A stretch of 12,667 nucleotides of DNA from Anaerolineae bacterium (GTDB lineage: Bacteria > Chloroflexota > Anaerolineae > B4-G1 > SLSP01). The DNA lies in NCBI GenBank assembly GCA_021107605.1, contig JAIOSN010000306.1, positions 1 to 12,667 of the forward strand. The letters are read 5' to 3'. Of the stretch, positions 1 through 7,362 are shown piece after piece. Position numbers and translations under genes: made by a program. The notes beneath the pieces were generated by a model that saw only the letters and a program-made list of their open reading frames with translations, had not been told where the DNA came from and did not search any database. The first letter of the stretch is position 1. Each line of letters begins with the position of its first letter.

Positions 1-236
1 AGAAAAACTGCACGGATAGGGTTGGTTTGCAGTGGTGTTTCCAGACAGACTGGACAGAGACCAGTCCCTTTCCAAGCACGTCCACAACGGACACAGAGGG
101 GGCCGGTAAACAAAGGGAGTTCCAGCGCGCAATCAGCACAGAGCCAACTGCCCAGACGCCCGCAATGCAGACAACAAGGTGGCATCAGCAAGTCTGCCAG
201 CCACCGATAAGCCTGCCACGCAGTGCGTTTGAGCAA
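1..236 (-). CDS. comF: ComF family protein, N-terminal 78 residues (runs off left edge)
   Basis: ComF proteins carry an N-terminal zinc-ribbon region and a C-terminal phosphoribosyltransferase fold, and are involved in natural transformation in several bacteria. Only the N-terminal part is here. Four CxxC pairs are visible at residues 22/25, 33/36, 48/51 and 61/64 (CLHC, CADC, CVRC, CPVC), in the order and context usual for ComF (LLMPPCCLHCG, then LCADC, then PLCVRCG). The phosphoribosyltransferase part lies beyond the edge. The start is a TTG at 236-234. It is the first start codon after the in-frame stop of tadC, and a TAAGGAG ribosome-binding site lies at 250-244, 7 nt away. The gene begins 18 bp after tadC on the same strand, so it is probably the last or a late gene of the tad operon. 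The family call is strong; an active enzyme cannot be judged from this fragment. Confidence 0.88.
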   Translation of the reverse strand, partial: MLKRTAWQAYRWLADLLMPPCCLHCGRLGSWLCADCALELPLFTGPLCVRCGRAWKGTGLCPVCLETPLQTNPIRAVF

Positions 237-254
237 ACCACTTCTCCTTACATG

Positions 255-1187
255 CTAGAGGACATCGAGGGCGCCAGAATTTTTAATTTGAAGCGCAGCC
301 GGCCCCAATAAAACAATCAGAATCGTCGGGAAGATAAAGAAGACCAACGGAATCATAATTTTAACCGGGGCTTGGCGAGCCTTCTCTTCAGCCCGTTGCC
401 GGCGCTTCATGCGCATCTGTTCCGATTGAATGCGCATCACTTTGGCCATACTGACCCCCAATTGATCCGCTTGAACAATCGCGGCCACAAATGAAGTAAC
501 GTCAGAGACGTCTAGGCCTTCAGCCATAGCACGTAAAGCTTCCCGGCGTAGTTTCCCCAGTTGCATTTCCTGAACGGCCTGCATAAACGCTAAACTTAAC
601 TCGTTGTCCCACTTTTCAGCAACCTTCGACATCGAACCATCAAAACTCAAACCGGCCTCTACACAGATGGTCAACAAATCCAAGGCATCAGGCAAGGCCT
701 TGAGCACATCCTCCTGCCGCCGGCTGATTTTAGAAGAGAGAAGCAGGACTGGCAAGAAATACCCCAGGGCAAATCCACCCACCGGCATTAAAAGTCTCTG
801 ATAGAGCGGTGAACCGCCCGCCGAGGTGGCCAACAGAATACCCAGCCCGCCCGCCAATAACGCCGCTCCAACTCTTGCGCCGAAGAATTGGGCCGGTTTG
901 ATCTGGTGAGAAAGCCCGGCCAACGCGATCTGCCTCTTTGCCGCTTCCAAGTTGCTCTGGGGAGTAAACTTTTGCGCAAATCCAGCAAGGCTCTCCAACA
1001 TCGGCACAAGCACCCGCTCGCTGAAGGGGCGCGAAAGTTCCAACTCCTCCAACGAGATCTCCCCACCTAATGCCGCCATCTCATTCAGGCGATCTTCCAA
1101 ACTCTCCGTGGTCTGTCGCTGGGAGACAAGGAAGTAAAGCGCGCCACCCGCCACTAGAAGCAAAACTGCAATAATCAATCCAGTCAT
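255..1187 (-). CDS. tadC: TadC, type II/IV secretion F-domain platform protein of the Tad pilus
   Basis: This is one of the two inner-membrane platform proteins thought to couple the CpaF motor to Flp pilus assembly. It has 310 residues, normal for the family. A membrane segment lies at about 2-22, two more at about 100-120 and 130-150, and a C-terminal one at about 275-298. The T2SSF domain occupies about 165-290, with the typical stretch DALDLLTICVEAGLSFD at 167-183 and a charged, Arg/Lys-rich cytoplasmic loop at about 257-272. The gene follows tadB by 14 bp and precedes comF by 18 bp, which fits a single transcript. The ribosome-binding site upstream of its ATG is weak (GGGGGC), so translation may depend on tadB. 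TadC is separated from TadB by gene order and by similarity to the second T2SSF protein of Tad systems. Confidence 0.92.
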   Translation of the reverse strand: MTGLIIAVLLLVAGGALYFLVSQRQTTESLEDRLNEMAALGGEISLEELELSRPFSERVLVPMLESLAGFAQKFTPQSNLEAAKRQIALAGLSHQIKPAQFFGARVGAALLAGGLGILLATSAGGSPLYQRLLMPVGGFALGYFLPVLLLSSKISRRQEDVLKALPDALDLLTICVEAGLSFDGSMSKVAEKWDNELSLAFMQAVQEMQLGKLRREALRAMAEGLDVSDVTSFVAAIVQADQLGVSMAKVMRIQSEQMRMKRRQRAEEKARQAPVKIMIPLVFFIFPTILIVLLGPAALQIKNSGALDVL

Positions 1188-1201
1188 AGTTGCCCCCGTA
1201 C

Positions 1202-2143
1202 TCAGACCTCAATATCCGTGATCTTGTTAATGATAACATAACCAATGACAATCAAAGTGAAACCGACTCCCAGCATAGCCCAACCACAAGGTTCACCGTA
1301 GAGTGGCCCGATAAAACCCGGATTGATAAAGGAAATCACTATCACCAGAGCAAAAGGTAAGATCGTGATAATAGTACCGGTAGCCTTTCCCTGTGCCGTG
1401 AGGGCTTTAATTTCACCCTTGATGCGTACTCGCTCCCGAATAGTGAAACTGATCGCATCCAATACCTCGGCCAAGTTACCACCAACCTCACGTTGGACAC
1501 TCATGGCGGTAATCAGCAAATCCAGGTCTCCACTGGACATACGCCGGAATAAATTGCCCATAGCCACATCAAAGCTGACCCCTAGTTGAATCTCCAAAAC
1601 AACCCGTCCAAATTCTCCCGCAATAGGTTCTGGCATCTCACGAGAAATCACTTCCATAGCTTGAAGGACACTATACCCCGCCCGCAACGAGTTGACCATC
1701 AGGTTCAGCGCGTCACCCAGCTGCCCATTAAAGGTCTTCAGGCGTTTGCTTTTCCTCATCCCCACATAAATTCGAGGGCCAAACACGCCCAGCAAAATAC
1801 CCACAGGGATAAGAAGAGCTCGGTCCAACATGTAGAAGATCAAACTGGCGCCCAAACTGATGGTCACCGAGAGAACTATAAATTCACCGACTGTCACTTT
1901 CCAATCGGCGCGGGCCAGCTGGGTAGATAGATCTTTGGTAAATCCGCGCCCCTTTACAGCACGGTCAATGGCCGCGCCAATAACTGAGGATTTATCTTTA
2001 CTCCTTTTCGCCGCACGCGACGACGAGGCTCTCTCCCCAATGCGCTTCTCAAGTAGGTCTTGCCCCGCAGGTTTACCGCCCCACAAAGCAACAATAAGCA
2101 TCCCCACCGCCACAACAAAGATACCACCAAAAAGATAGAGCAT
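1202..2143 (-). CDS. tadB: TadB, type II/IV secretion F-domain platform protein of the Tad pilus
   Basis: This is the partner of TadC in the inner-membrane platform of the Tad/Flp pilus. It has 313 residues. There is an N-terminal membrane segment at about 2-22, a basic cytoplasmic stretch at about 33-70, a pair of membrane segments at about 87-125, the T2SSF domain at about 140-270 (QLGDALNLMVNSLRAGYSVLQAM at 141-163, QREVGGNLAEVLDAI at 217-231), and two C-terminal membrane segments at about 256-275 and 288-305. A GGAAGGTGA-like ribosome-binding site lies upstream of the ATG. The gene is 58 bp downstream of cpaF and 14 bp upstream of tadC, the usual Tad order. It looks intact. Confidence 0.93.
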   Translation of the reverse strand: MLYLFGGIFVVAVGMLIVALWGGKPAGQDLLEKRIGERASSSRAAKRSKDKSSVIGAAIDRAVKGRGFTKDLSTQLARADWKVTVGEFIVLSVTISLGASLIFYMLDRALLIPVGILLGVFGPRIYVGMRKSKRLKTFNGQLGDALNLMVNSLRAGYSVLQAMEVISREMPEPIAGEFGRVVLEIQLGVSFDVAMGNLFRRMSSGDLDLLITAMSVQREVGGNLAEVLDAISFTIRERVRIKGEIKALTAQGKATGTIITILPFALVIVISFINPGFIGPLYGEPCGWAMLGVGFTLIVIGYVIINKITDIEV

Positions 2144-2201
2144 AGCTAATCACCTTCCCCCAGCAGCGACACCAACGTTTCCACCCCTCAGCGCTCCAAC
2201 G

Positions 2202-3587
2202 CTAATAACCGCGACGCAGACGTTGGGCCGTTCCAAAGACGGAAGGAGGTAGATGAATGCCCGCATTCTTAATACGATTCATGAATTTAGGTCGCAGCCC
2301 AGTGGGACGCAATCGCCCAATCACCTTCCCGTTCTCAAAACCGGTCTGCTCAAATTTGAAGATATCGGCCGTCGTAACCACCTCACCCTCCATCCCTTGC
2401 ACCTCCGTGATGGCGACCACCCGCCGCGAACCATCTCGCATCCGCGCCAGCTGCACGATCAGGTTAACGGCTGAAGCTATCTGTTCACGGATGGCCCGGT
2501 GAGGTAGGTCCATGCCCGCCATCAGCACCAGGGTCTCCAGACGTGACAACGACTCACGGGTACTGTTAGCGTGCAACGTGGTCATACTGCCATCATGCCC
2601 GGTATTCATCGCCTGGAGCATATCCAGGGCCTCGCCACCACGGCACTCGCCGATCACAATGCGATCTGGGCGCATACGCAGCGCGTTAATCACTAAATCC
2701 TGGATAGTTATGGCTCCCTTACCCTCGATATTGGGAGGGCGGGATTCCAAAGTCACCACATGCTCCTGCTGCAACTGCAACTCCGCGGCATTCTCAATAG
2801 TCAGAATGCGAGCATCACCAGGGATAAACCCAGATAACACATTCAAGAAGGTGGTTTTCCCTGTACCTGTACCACCAGAAATAACGATATTTAGCGCCGC
2901 CAGTACACAAGCGCGTAGAAATTCCATGGATTCCGCGGTGACAGAACCGAACCCTATCAAGTCATCAACCGTCAACGGATCCTTGAAGAATTTACGAATA
3001 GTCAGCACGGGGCCAACCAGGGAGATTGGAGGAATGACAGCGTTCACACGCGAACCATCCTTCAGACGTGCATCAACCGTGGGACTACTCTCATCAATAC
3101 GCCGCCCTAGCGGGGCCACGATACGTTCAATGATACGCATCAGATGTTCAGCGTTCTCAAAAGTTACCTTAGTCCGGCTGAGAATCCCGCCCCGTTCAAT
3201 ATAGATGTTTTTGGGACCGTTTACCATAACCTCGGTTATCTTATCATCAGCCAGCAATGGTTGCAACGGCCCTAACCCCAAAATCTCAGCGACAATCTGT
3301 TCAAATAGCCGTTCTCGCTCCACCCGGCTCAACACAATGTGCTCTTCTTCCAAAATAGCGCTGTACATCTCTTGAATAGTCTCACGTACCTCGTCTGTGC
3401 GCGAAACATCCATACTGGGATCCAATTCAGCCACCAAGCGATTCTGCACACGCGTCTTCAAATCCATGTAGGCGTCACGCGCCGGCGAGACAGCACGTCG
3501 TCTCACCGCCTGTTTTTGGTCGGACTCAGATTCACCCCGTGATCTAGCGGAGGAAGATTTTTTCTCCATCCTTCTTAGTAATGACAC
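2202..3587 (-). CDS. cpaF: CpaF/TadA, secretion ATPase of the Tad pilus
   Basis: This cytoplasmic hexameric ATPase drives Flp pilus extension (and, in some bacteria, retraction). It has 461 residues, typical for the family. The N-terminal helical domain covers about 70-200 (GLGPLQPLLADDKITEVMVNG at 104-124). The Walker A motif GGTGTGKT is at 238-245, Walker B RIVIGE at 309-314, and the TGHDGSMTTLHANS block at 329-342 matches the conserved His-box region. All key residues are present. The start is taken as GTG at 3587-3585 because a full AAGGAGG site lies at 3603-3597, 9 nt upstream. The in-frame ATG six codons later has poorer spacing. The first 40 residues are basic and Ser-rich, without a predicted fold. 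The gene lies 63 bp downstream of cpaE and 58 bp upstream of tadB. Confidence 0.96.
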   Translation of the reverse strand: MSLLRRMEKKSSSARSRGESESDQKQAVRRRAVSPARDAYMDLKTRVQNRLVAELDPSMDVSRTDEVRETIQEMYSAILEEEHIVLSRVERERLFEQIVAEILGLGPLQPLLADDKITEVMVNGPKNIYIERGGILSRTKVTFENAEHLMRIIERIVAPLGRRIDESSPTVDARLKDGSRVNAVIPPISLVGPVLTIRKFFKDPLTVDDLIGFGSVTAESMEFLRACVLAALNIVISGGTGTGKTTFLNVLSGFIPGDARILTIENAAELQLQQEHVVTLESRPPNIEGKGAITIQDLVINALRMRPDRIVIGECRGGEALDMLQAMNTGHDGSMTTLHANSTRESLSRLETLVLMAGMDLPHRAIREQIASAVNLIVQLARMRDGSRRVVAITEVQGMEGEVVTTADIFKFEQTGFENGKVIGRLRPTGLRPKFMNRIKNAGIHLPPSVFGTAQRLRRGY

Positions 3588-3650
3588 GTTATAACGCCTC
3601 CTTAAGAAATTGGAACAGCCAGTTACTGACCCCAGGATTAACAGAACTTA

Positions 3651-4952
3651 TTACAATAGACGTCCTAATCCCACTCGCCGCCGCCCCTTCGCCGTCTCTG
3701 TAGACCCCTCATCCTTTTCAACAAACATATCAACGATAGTGCGTGCCAGCTGCGTCACCCGCGCACTAATGTCCGCATGTGATTCCTTCACAACAAACGG
3801 GACCCCATAGTTAGCTGCTCGTAAAGCAATCACCTCATCCAGCGGGAGTTGTGCAATAGCAGGCATCATAGCCCGCTCTATGGCTTCTGGCTGAATACCC
3901 ATCCGCTTGTTATCCACCGCGTTGATAACCAGGCCGATTTTCTCCATCCCGTAACCCAGCTTTTGAAGCAATTCCACAAACACCCGCGCCCCTCGGATTT
4001 CCGGGATGACAGGTCGCGTGATCACCAACACTAAATCACTAAGATCTAACGCGGCGATAGTTATATCATCCACCACATGATGAGTATCCACAATCAGGTA
4101 ATCAAATTCCTCGCGCATAAACTCCAAGATGGTTCGGAAGCGCAAGCTGCCCCCGGATTCACCGGCATCTCCTTCTCGCACAATCTCCGCTTCTTCAGGA
4201 GTAGCGGGAGGAGCCAAAACCTTTATGCCAGAAGGATGCGGCACCAACACTGTATTCAACAGCTCTGTGTCCAGATCGTCAGCGCGCGGAGCCAAATCCA
4301 CAATAGTGCGGGTAGGTTTGATTTTCAAGAAGATCGCCACGTCACCGAATTGCAGGTTAGCGTCTATCAGCGCGACTTTGGTCGTATCATCTACAATTTT
4401 TTGCAACGAAATAGCCACATTGACAGCTATAGTCGTACAGCCGGTGCCCCCTTTGGGACTAAAAATGGTAATGATCTTTCCGACTCGCTGCGCTCCACCT
4501 CTCCCTGCCCCCTCGCCCCTTTGCCCCCCCGCCGAGGCCGGAGGAATCGTATCCATCACGGAACGCGATTTTAGTTTAGCCATCCGGTGGATAGCATCCA
4601 ATAAATCATCCGCACTAGGGGGCTTAGTGAGATAGTCGCGCGCCCCAGCCATCATGGCTTGACGCATATAATCAGATTCGCCCTGGACAGAGAGCATGAT
4701 TACTTGCACATTGGGAGTCACATCCAAGAGCTGCCTGGTCGCTGTGATACCATCCATGCCTATCAGGTTAATGTCCATAAGGACAACATCAGGAGCCGCA
4801 TCGGCTACGGTTTCCACCGCCTCCTCGCCGCTCTGCAGCATCGCCACCACCTCGACATCGGGATCAAAAGAGAGCAGCTTGCGTAACTGTTCGCGCGTCT
4901 CCGCGATATCATCAACAATCATCACCCTGATTTTATCGTTTTTGCTCATCAT
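3651..4952 (-). CDS. cpaE: CpaE/TadZ: receiver domain fused to a MinD-like atypical ATPase
   Basis: CpaE/TadZ proteins localise the Tad pilus machine, often to a pole. The 433 residues hold a response-regulator receiver domain at about 8-125, with acidic D14/D15, phosphoacceptor D60 (VLMDINLIGMDG), S88 and K110, all conserved, so the receiver may be phosphorylated. A Gly/Arg-rich linker follows at about 138-157, then a MinD/ParA fold from about 158. Its P-loop reads KGGTGCTT (167-174): the signature Lys167 is present, but the usual P-loop lysine is Cys172. Loss of that lysine is known in TadZ relatives, so the nucleotide chemistry is probably atypical. Further conserved parts are LIDANLQFGD (195-204) and LIVDTHH (286-292). 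Two ATGs stand in tandem at 4952-4947 directly behind GAGGAGGG; spacing favours the second, so the protein may be one residue shorter. Confidence 0.93.
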   Translation of the reverse strand: MMSKNDKIRVMIVDDIAETREQLRKLLSFDPDVEVVAMLQSGEEAVETVADAAPDVVLMDINLIGMDGITATRQLLDVTPNVQVIMLSVQGESDYMRQAMMAGARDYLTKPPSADDLLDAIHRMAKLKSRSVMDTIPPASAGGQRGEGAGRGGAQRVGKIITIFSPKGGTGCTTIAVNVAISLQKIVDDTTKVALIDANLQFGDVAIFLKIKPTRTIVDLAPRADDLDTELLNTVLVPHPSGIKVLAPPATPEEAEIVREGDAGESGGSLRFRTILEFMREEFDYLIVDTHHVVDDITIAALDLSDLVLVITRPVIPEIRGARVFVELLQKLGYGMEKIGLVINAVDNKRMGIQPEAIERAMMPAIAQLPLDEVIALRAANYGVPFVVKESHADISARVTQLARTIVDMFVEKDEGSTETAKGRRRVGLGRLL

Positions 4953-4969
4953 CCCTCCTCAAATGCTAC

Positions 4970-6118
4970 TTATTCTTCGGGGGGCGGGGTCGGAGTGGAA
5001 AACTCTAACGGTACGGACAATGGAGTCGGCGCAACTGGTAGATCTGGTAACGTAGTTGGGATTTGATAGCGATCCATCACATAGCGGAACCAGACGGCCT
5101 CGGTGATAATCGGAGACTCATCTCCGGTTGAACGCAAAACCAGATCCAAGTCCGCGCCCATCTCTTGCAGGTACTTCAATACCAACGCATCCTGCGGTGA
5201 GATCAGCAACGTCACCGGTAGCACGCTATCCATGCCTCGCTGCTCCGGCGGTAAGGGTGGAGCAGCCCCAGTCCCTGTACTATCCAGGCTAAGAGAACCC
5301 CCCTCCCCCTCTTCCGCAGTCCCGCCCGTAGCTGCCGTACCGGCAGTAGTGGTAGTGGACTCCTCCTCGTCCGCCCAGATACCCACGTGCCAGACAATGG
5401 CATCCTGGATCGTCATCTGTACCACCAGATAGCTAGGAGTAGATTGTCCAAGGGGGGGAATGATAAAGGCGGGTATACCATTCGGAAGATCTTCAAACCG
5501 CCCATATTGGTATTCCCGTCCCGCGACTAGTCCCTGCGCCTCATCATCTCCACCTCCAGAGCCTTCCAGCGGAATAAAGCTATTGGGCAAACGCGTCTGG
5601 AACTCAGTATCCACCGGCATCAATCCTATCGCAGCTAAGACATCCACCCGGTCACCCGGCTGGATGGCCCAAGCGACTGCTCCCTGCGTATCCATAGGAA
5701 TCACGTAAGCCCGGCGACTTTTATCATCAAAGAGCGCCGCTGCCGATCCATAGACCGAAAGCCGTCCCCCAGATTCACCTAACGCACTGGGTAAGACCGG
5801 CATCCCCCGAGCAATATCCATCCGGGCGAATTGCCCTTCGACATCGCCCAAAGACTCAATATACTGAATCGGCAACGAGTTCTCCGGCCAGGATTGCAAT
5901 TTAACTGCGCCATCAGCCTCTTTGAGCTGTTGCCCGGCAGGGATATCCTGCGCGGCAACTACTATTTCTCTCATAGTAACCTGGGGGATGGGGGTGGTCT
6001 CCGCGACCTCTGTCTCCGTGCCACCACCTATCATCCCTTGAGACCATAAATAACCACCTCCCAGGGCCACCAGTAGTAAAAAAATAGCCACTATCACCAG
6101 AGCTTTATTATTTCGCAT
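4970..6118 (-). CDS. cpaB: CpaB/RcpC, SAF-domain membrane protein of the Tad pilus
   Basis: This is the membrane-anchored CpaB/RcpC component of Tad systems. In diderms it works near the secretin; here no secretin gene is seen. It has 382 residues. An N-terminal membrane anchor lies at about 5-26, then a SAF domain at about 48-115 (REIVVAAQDIPAGQQL at 50-65, typical of CpaB), and an RcpC/CpaB-type domain at about 135-335 (AWAIQPGDRVDVLAAI at 149-164). Two low-complexity inserts, at about 184-200 (Gly/Asp) and 252-292 (Thr, Gly, Glu, Pro), and a Pro-rich tail (360-382) suggest flexible extracytoplasmic loops. The ATG has a GGGGAGG site at 6131-6125. It is the first gene after the predicted promoter at 6179-6206 and lies 17 bp before cpaE, so it most likely opens the tad operon. 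Confidence 0.9.
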   Translation of the reverse strand: MRNNKALVIVAIFLLLVALGGGYLWSQGMIGGGTETEVAETTPIPQVTMREIVVAAQDIPAGQQLKEADGAVKLQSWPENSLPIQYIESLGDVEGQFARMDIARGMPVLPSALGESGGRLSVYGSAAALFDDKSRRAYVIPMDTQGAVAWAIQPGDRVDVLAAIGLMPVDTEFQTRLPNSFIPLEGSGGGDDEAQGLVAGREYQYGRFEDLPNGIPAFIIPPLGQSTPSYLVVQMTIQDAIVWHVGIWADEEESTTTTAGTAATGGTAEEGEGGSLSLDSTGTGAAPPLPPEQRGMDSVLPVTLLISPQDALVLKYLQEMGADLDLVLRSTGDESPIITEAVWFRYVMDRYQIPTTLPDLPVAPTPLSVPLEFSTPTPPPEE

Positions 6119-6178
6119 TCTAAGCCTCCCCTCAGAGCCATTAGCATGATATTTTTACCAGCTTATAACGTGTCTTAA

Positions 6179-6206
6179 AGTTTAGCACGCCTCACTACTA
6201 TGTCAA
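6179..6206 (-). promoter_or_regulatory. Predicted sigma-70-type promoter of the tad operon
   Basis: On the minus strand there is a perfect -35 box TTGACA (6206-6201), a 16-bp spacer and a -10 box TAAACT (6184-6179, 4 of 6 consensus bases). Transcription would start near 6172, about 54 nt before the cpaB ATG. It sits in the only sizeable gap between the histidine kinase stop and cpaB, which implies that the pilus operon can be transcribed apart from the regulator genes. It is a sequence match only. Confidence 0.6.
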
Positions 6207-6230
6207 CATTTCCATAAAATTGTTCCGGGA

Positions 6231-7295
6231 CTAATTAACCAAATTATCTCCACTCTCCTCAATCGGCAGAACAAACGTGGTACGTAAGCCCTGACCGCCC
6301 TCCGTCTCAAAGGAGATTTTACCATCCAGCATCTCAATTCTCTCTCGCAAGGTCGGCAATCCCAGTCGTTCCGCTTCAGCAGTGGCTAGCGTACCGGTGT
6401 TCCCCAGCTCAAAACCACGGCCATCCCCCTCCACCGTCACCCGCACCTGCTCCTCGCCCATCTCCAGATCCACTTTCACAGTAGAAGCATTGCCATATCT
6501 ACTGGCAATATGGTGCAGCTCCTGTATCACCCGGAAGATAGTGACCTCTTTATAGGAAGCTAAACGTCGTTCTTTGCCAGAGGTCTGTAGGGTAATGGGA
6601 ATCAGGCCGCTCTCTTCTAACCCTGCCACGTAACGGCGCAAGGTGGGTGCCAGCCCTAAGTCATCCAACATCATAGGACGCAGACTGAAAATGAACTTTT
6701 TAACTTTCTGAAAAGTGTTAATCACGTCTGCTTTCAGTTCAGCCAATTCGATTTTAGCCCGATCGCGGTCCCGATCAAACAAACGTTCGCAAATTTCCGC
6801 CTGCAATACCAAATTGGTCAACGACTGTGCAGGCCCATCATGCATCTGCCGGGAGAGACGTTGACGCTCGCGCTCTTGGGCCTCAATCACACTAATCACC
6901 AACGCCTTCTCCGAAGGCTTCTCGCGTACCTTTTTTCCGGAAGCAGTGTCTAGCGAGCCAGTCCGCTTAAGGATTTCATTATAGTTATCCAAGAGGCGGG
7001 TTTTATACTGTTGACCACTTTGCAACTTCTCCAGCTGCCCCCGCATCGTGAAGAGGCGGCGTTGGCTCTCTATCAGCTCATGATAAGCGGATTGAATATC
7101 CTCACGCGGGGCAGTATCAATTTGCGCATCGATCTGTTGCACCTGAGCTGCCACTCGTGAATTTTTCCGCACTAACCTATCCACTTCTGAGGTGGTCTGC
7201 TGAATAAGCATATCCACTTCCTTGAGCTCCCGCTGCAATTTGCTGCGTTGCTGTTGACTAACCTCCAAAAATTGAGACCAGGTTTTTTCAGTCAT
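6231..7295 (-). CDS. Cytoplasmic DegS-like sensor histidine kinase with degenerate ATP-binding boxes
   Basis: The 354 residues have no membrane segment. The N-terminal part (about 10-115) is rich in charged heptad-like sequence and probably a coiled coil, as in DegS. The HisKA_3 dimerisation domain at about 138-205 has the phosphoacceptor His152 in RQMHDGPAQSL. The HATPase part covers about 248-345. Its boxes depart from the family. In the N-box (QELHHIASRYGNA, 258-270) the usual Mg-binding Asn is Ile263. In the G1 box DxGxG reads GDGRG (290-294), losing the adenine-binding Asp. In the last box GQG is followed by Leu, not Thr. The reading frame is intact, so it is not an ordinary pseudogene. 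It could be a weak kinase, a phosphatase or a signalling scaffold. A GAGGAGG site (7305-7299) precedes the ATG. It lies 67 bp after the response regulator and just before the tad promoter. Confidence 0.85.
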   Translation of the reverse strand: MTEKTWSQFLEVSQQQRSKLQRELKEVDMLIQQTTSEVDRLVRKNSRVAAQVQQIDAQIDTAPREDIQSAYHELIESQRRLFTMRGQLEKLQSGQQYKTRLLDNYNEILKRTGSLDTASGKKVREKPSEKALVISVIEAQERERQRLSRQMHDGPAQSLTNLVLQAEICERLFDRDRDRAKIELAELKADVINTFQKVKKFIFSLRPMMLDDLGLAPTLRRYVAGLEESGLIPITLQTSGKERRLASYKEVTIFRVIQELHHIASRYGNASTVKVDLEMGEEQVRVTVEGDGRGFELGNTGTLATAEAERLGLPTLRERIEMLDGKISFETEGGQGLRTTFVLPIEESGDNLVN

Positions 7296-7362
7296 GCGCC
7301 TCCTCGCTGCTTATGATCTTGTTCCCGATGATAAAATTACGGCCAGCTAATTTTCTCTACAA

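Noticed and set aside
22..311. Two short plus-strand frames at the left edge
   Set aside because: They are antisense to the comF fragment, whose minus-strand reading gives four ordered CxxC pairs and a good ribosome-binding site.
2165..2230. Inverted CCAACGT/ACGTTGG pair around the cpaF stop codon
   Set aside because: Only 7 bp with a long loop and inside a probable operon, so it is likely chance.
2512..3204. 230-residue plus-strand open frame
   Set aside because: It lies wholly antisense to the conserved cpaF motor domain, has no ribosome-binding site and reads like a low-complexity, Arg/Ser-rich shadow.
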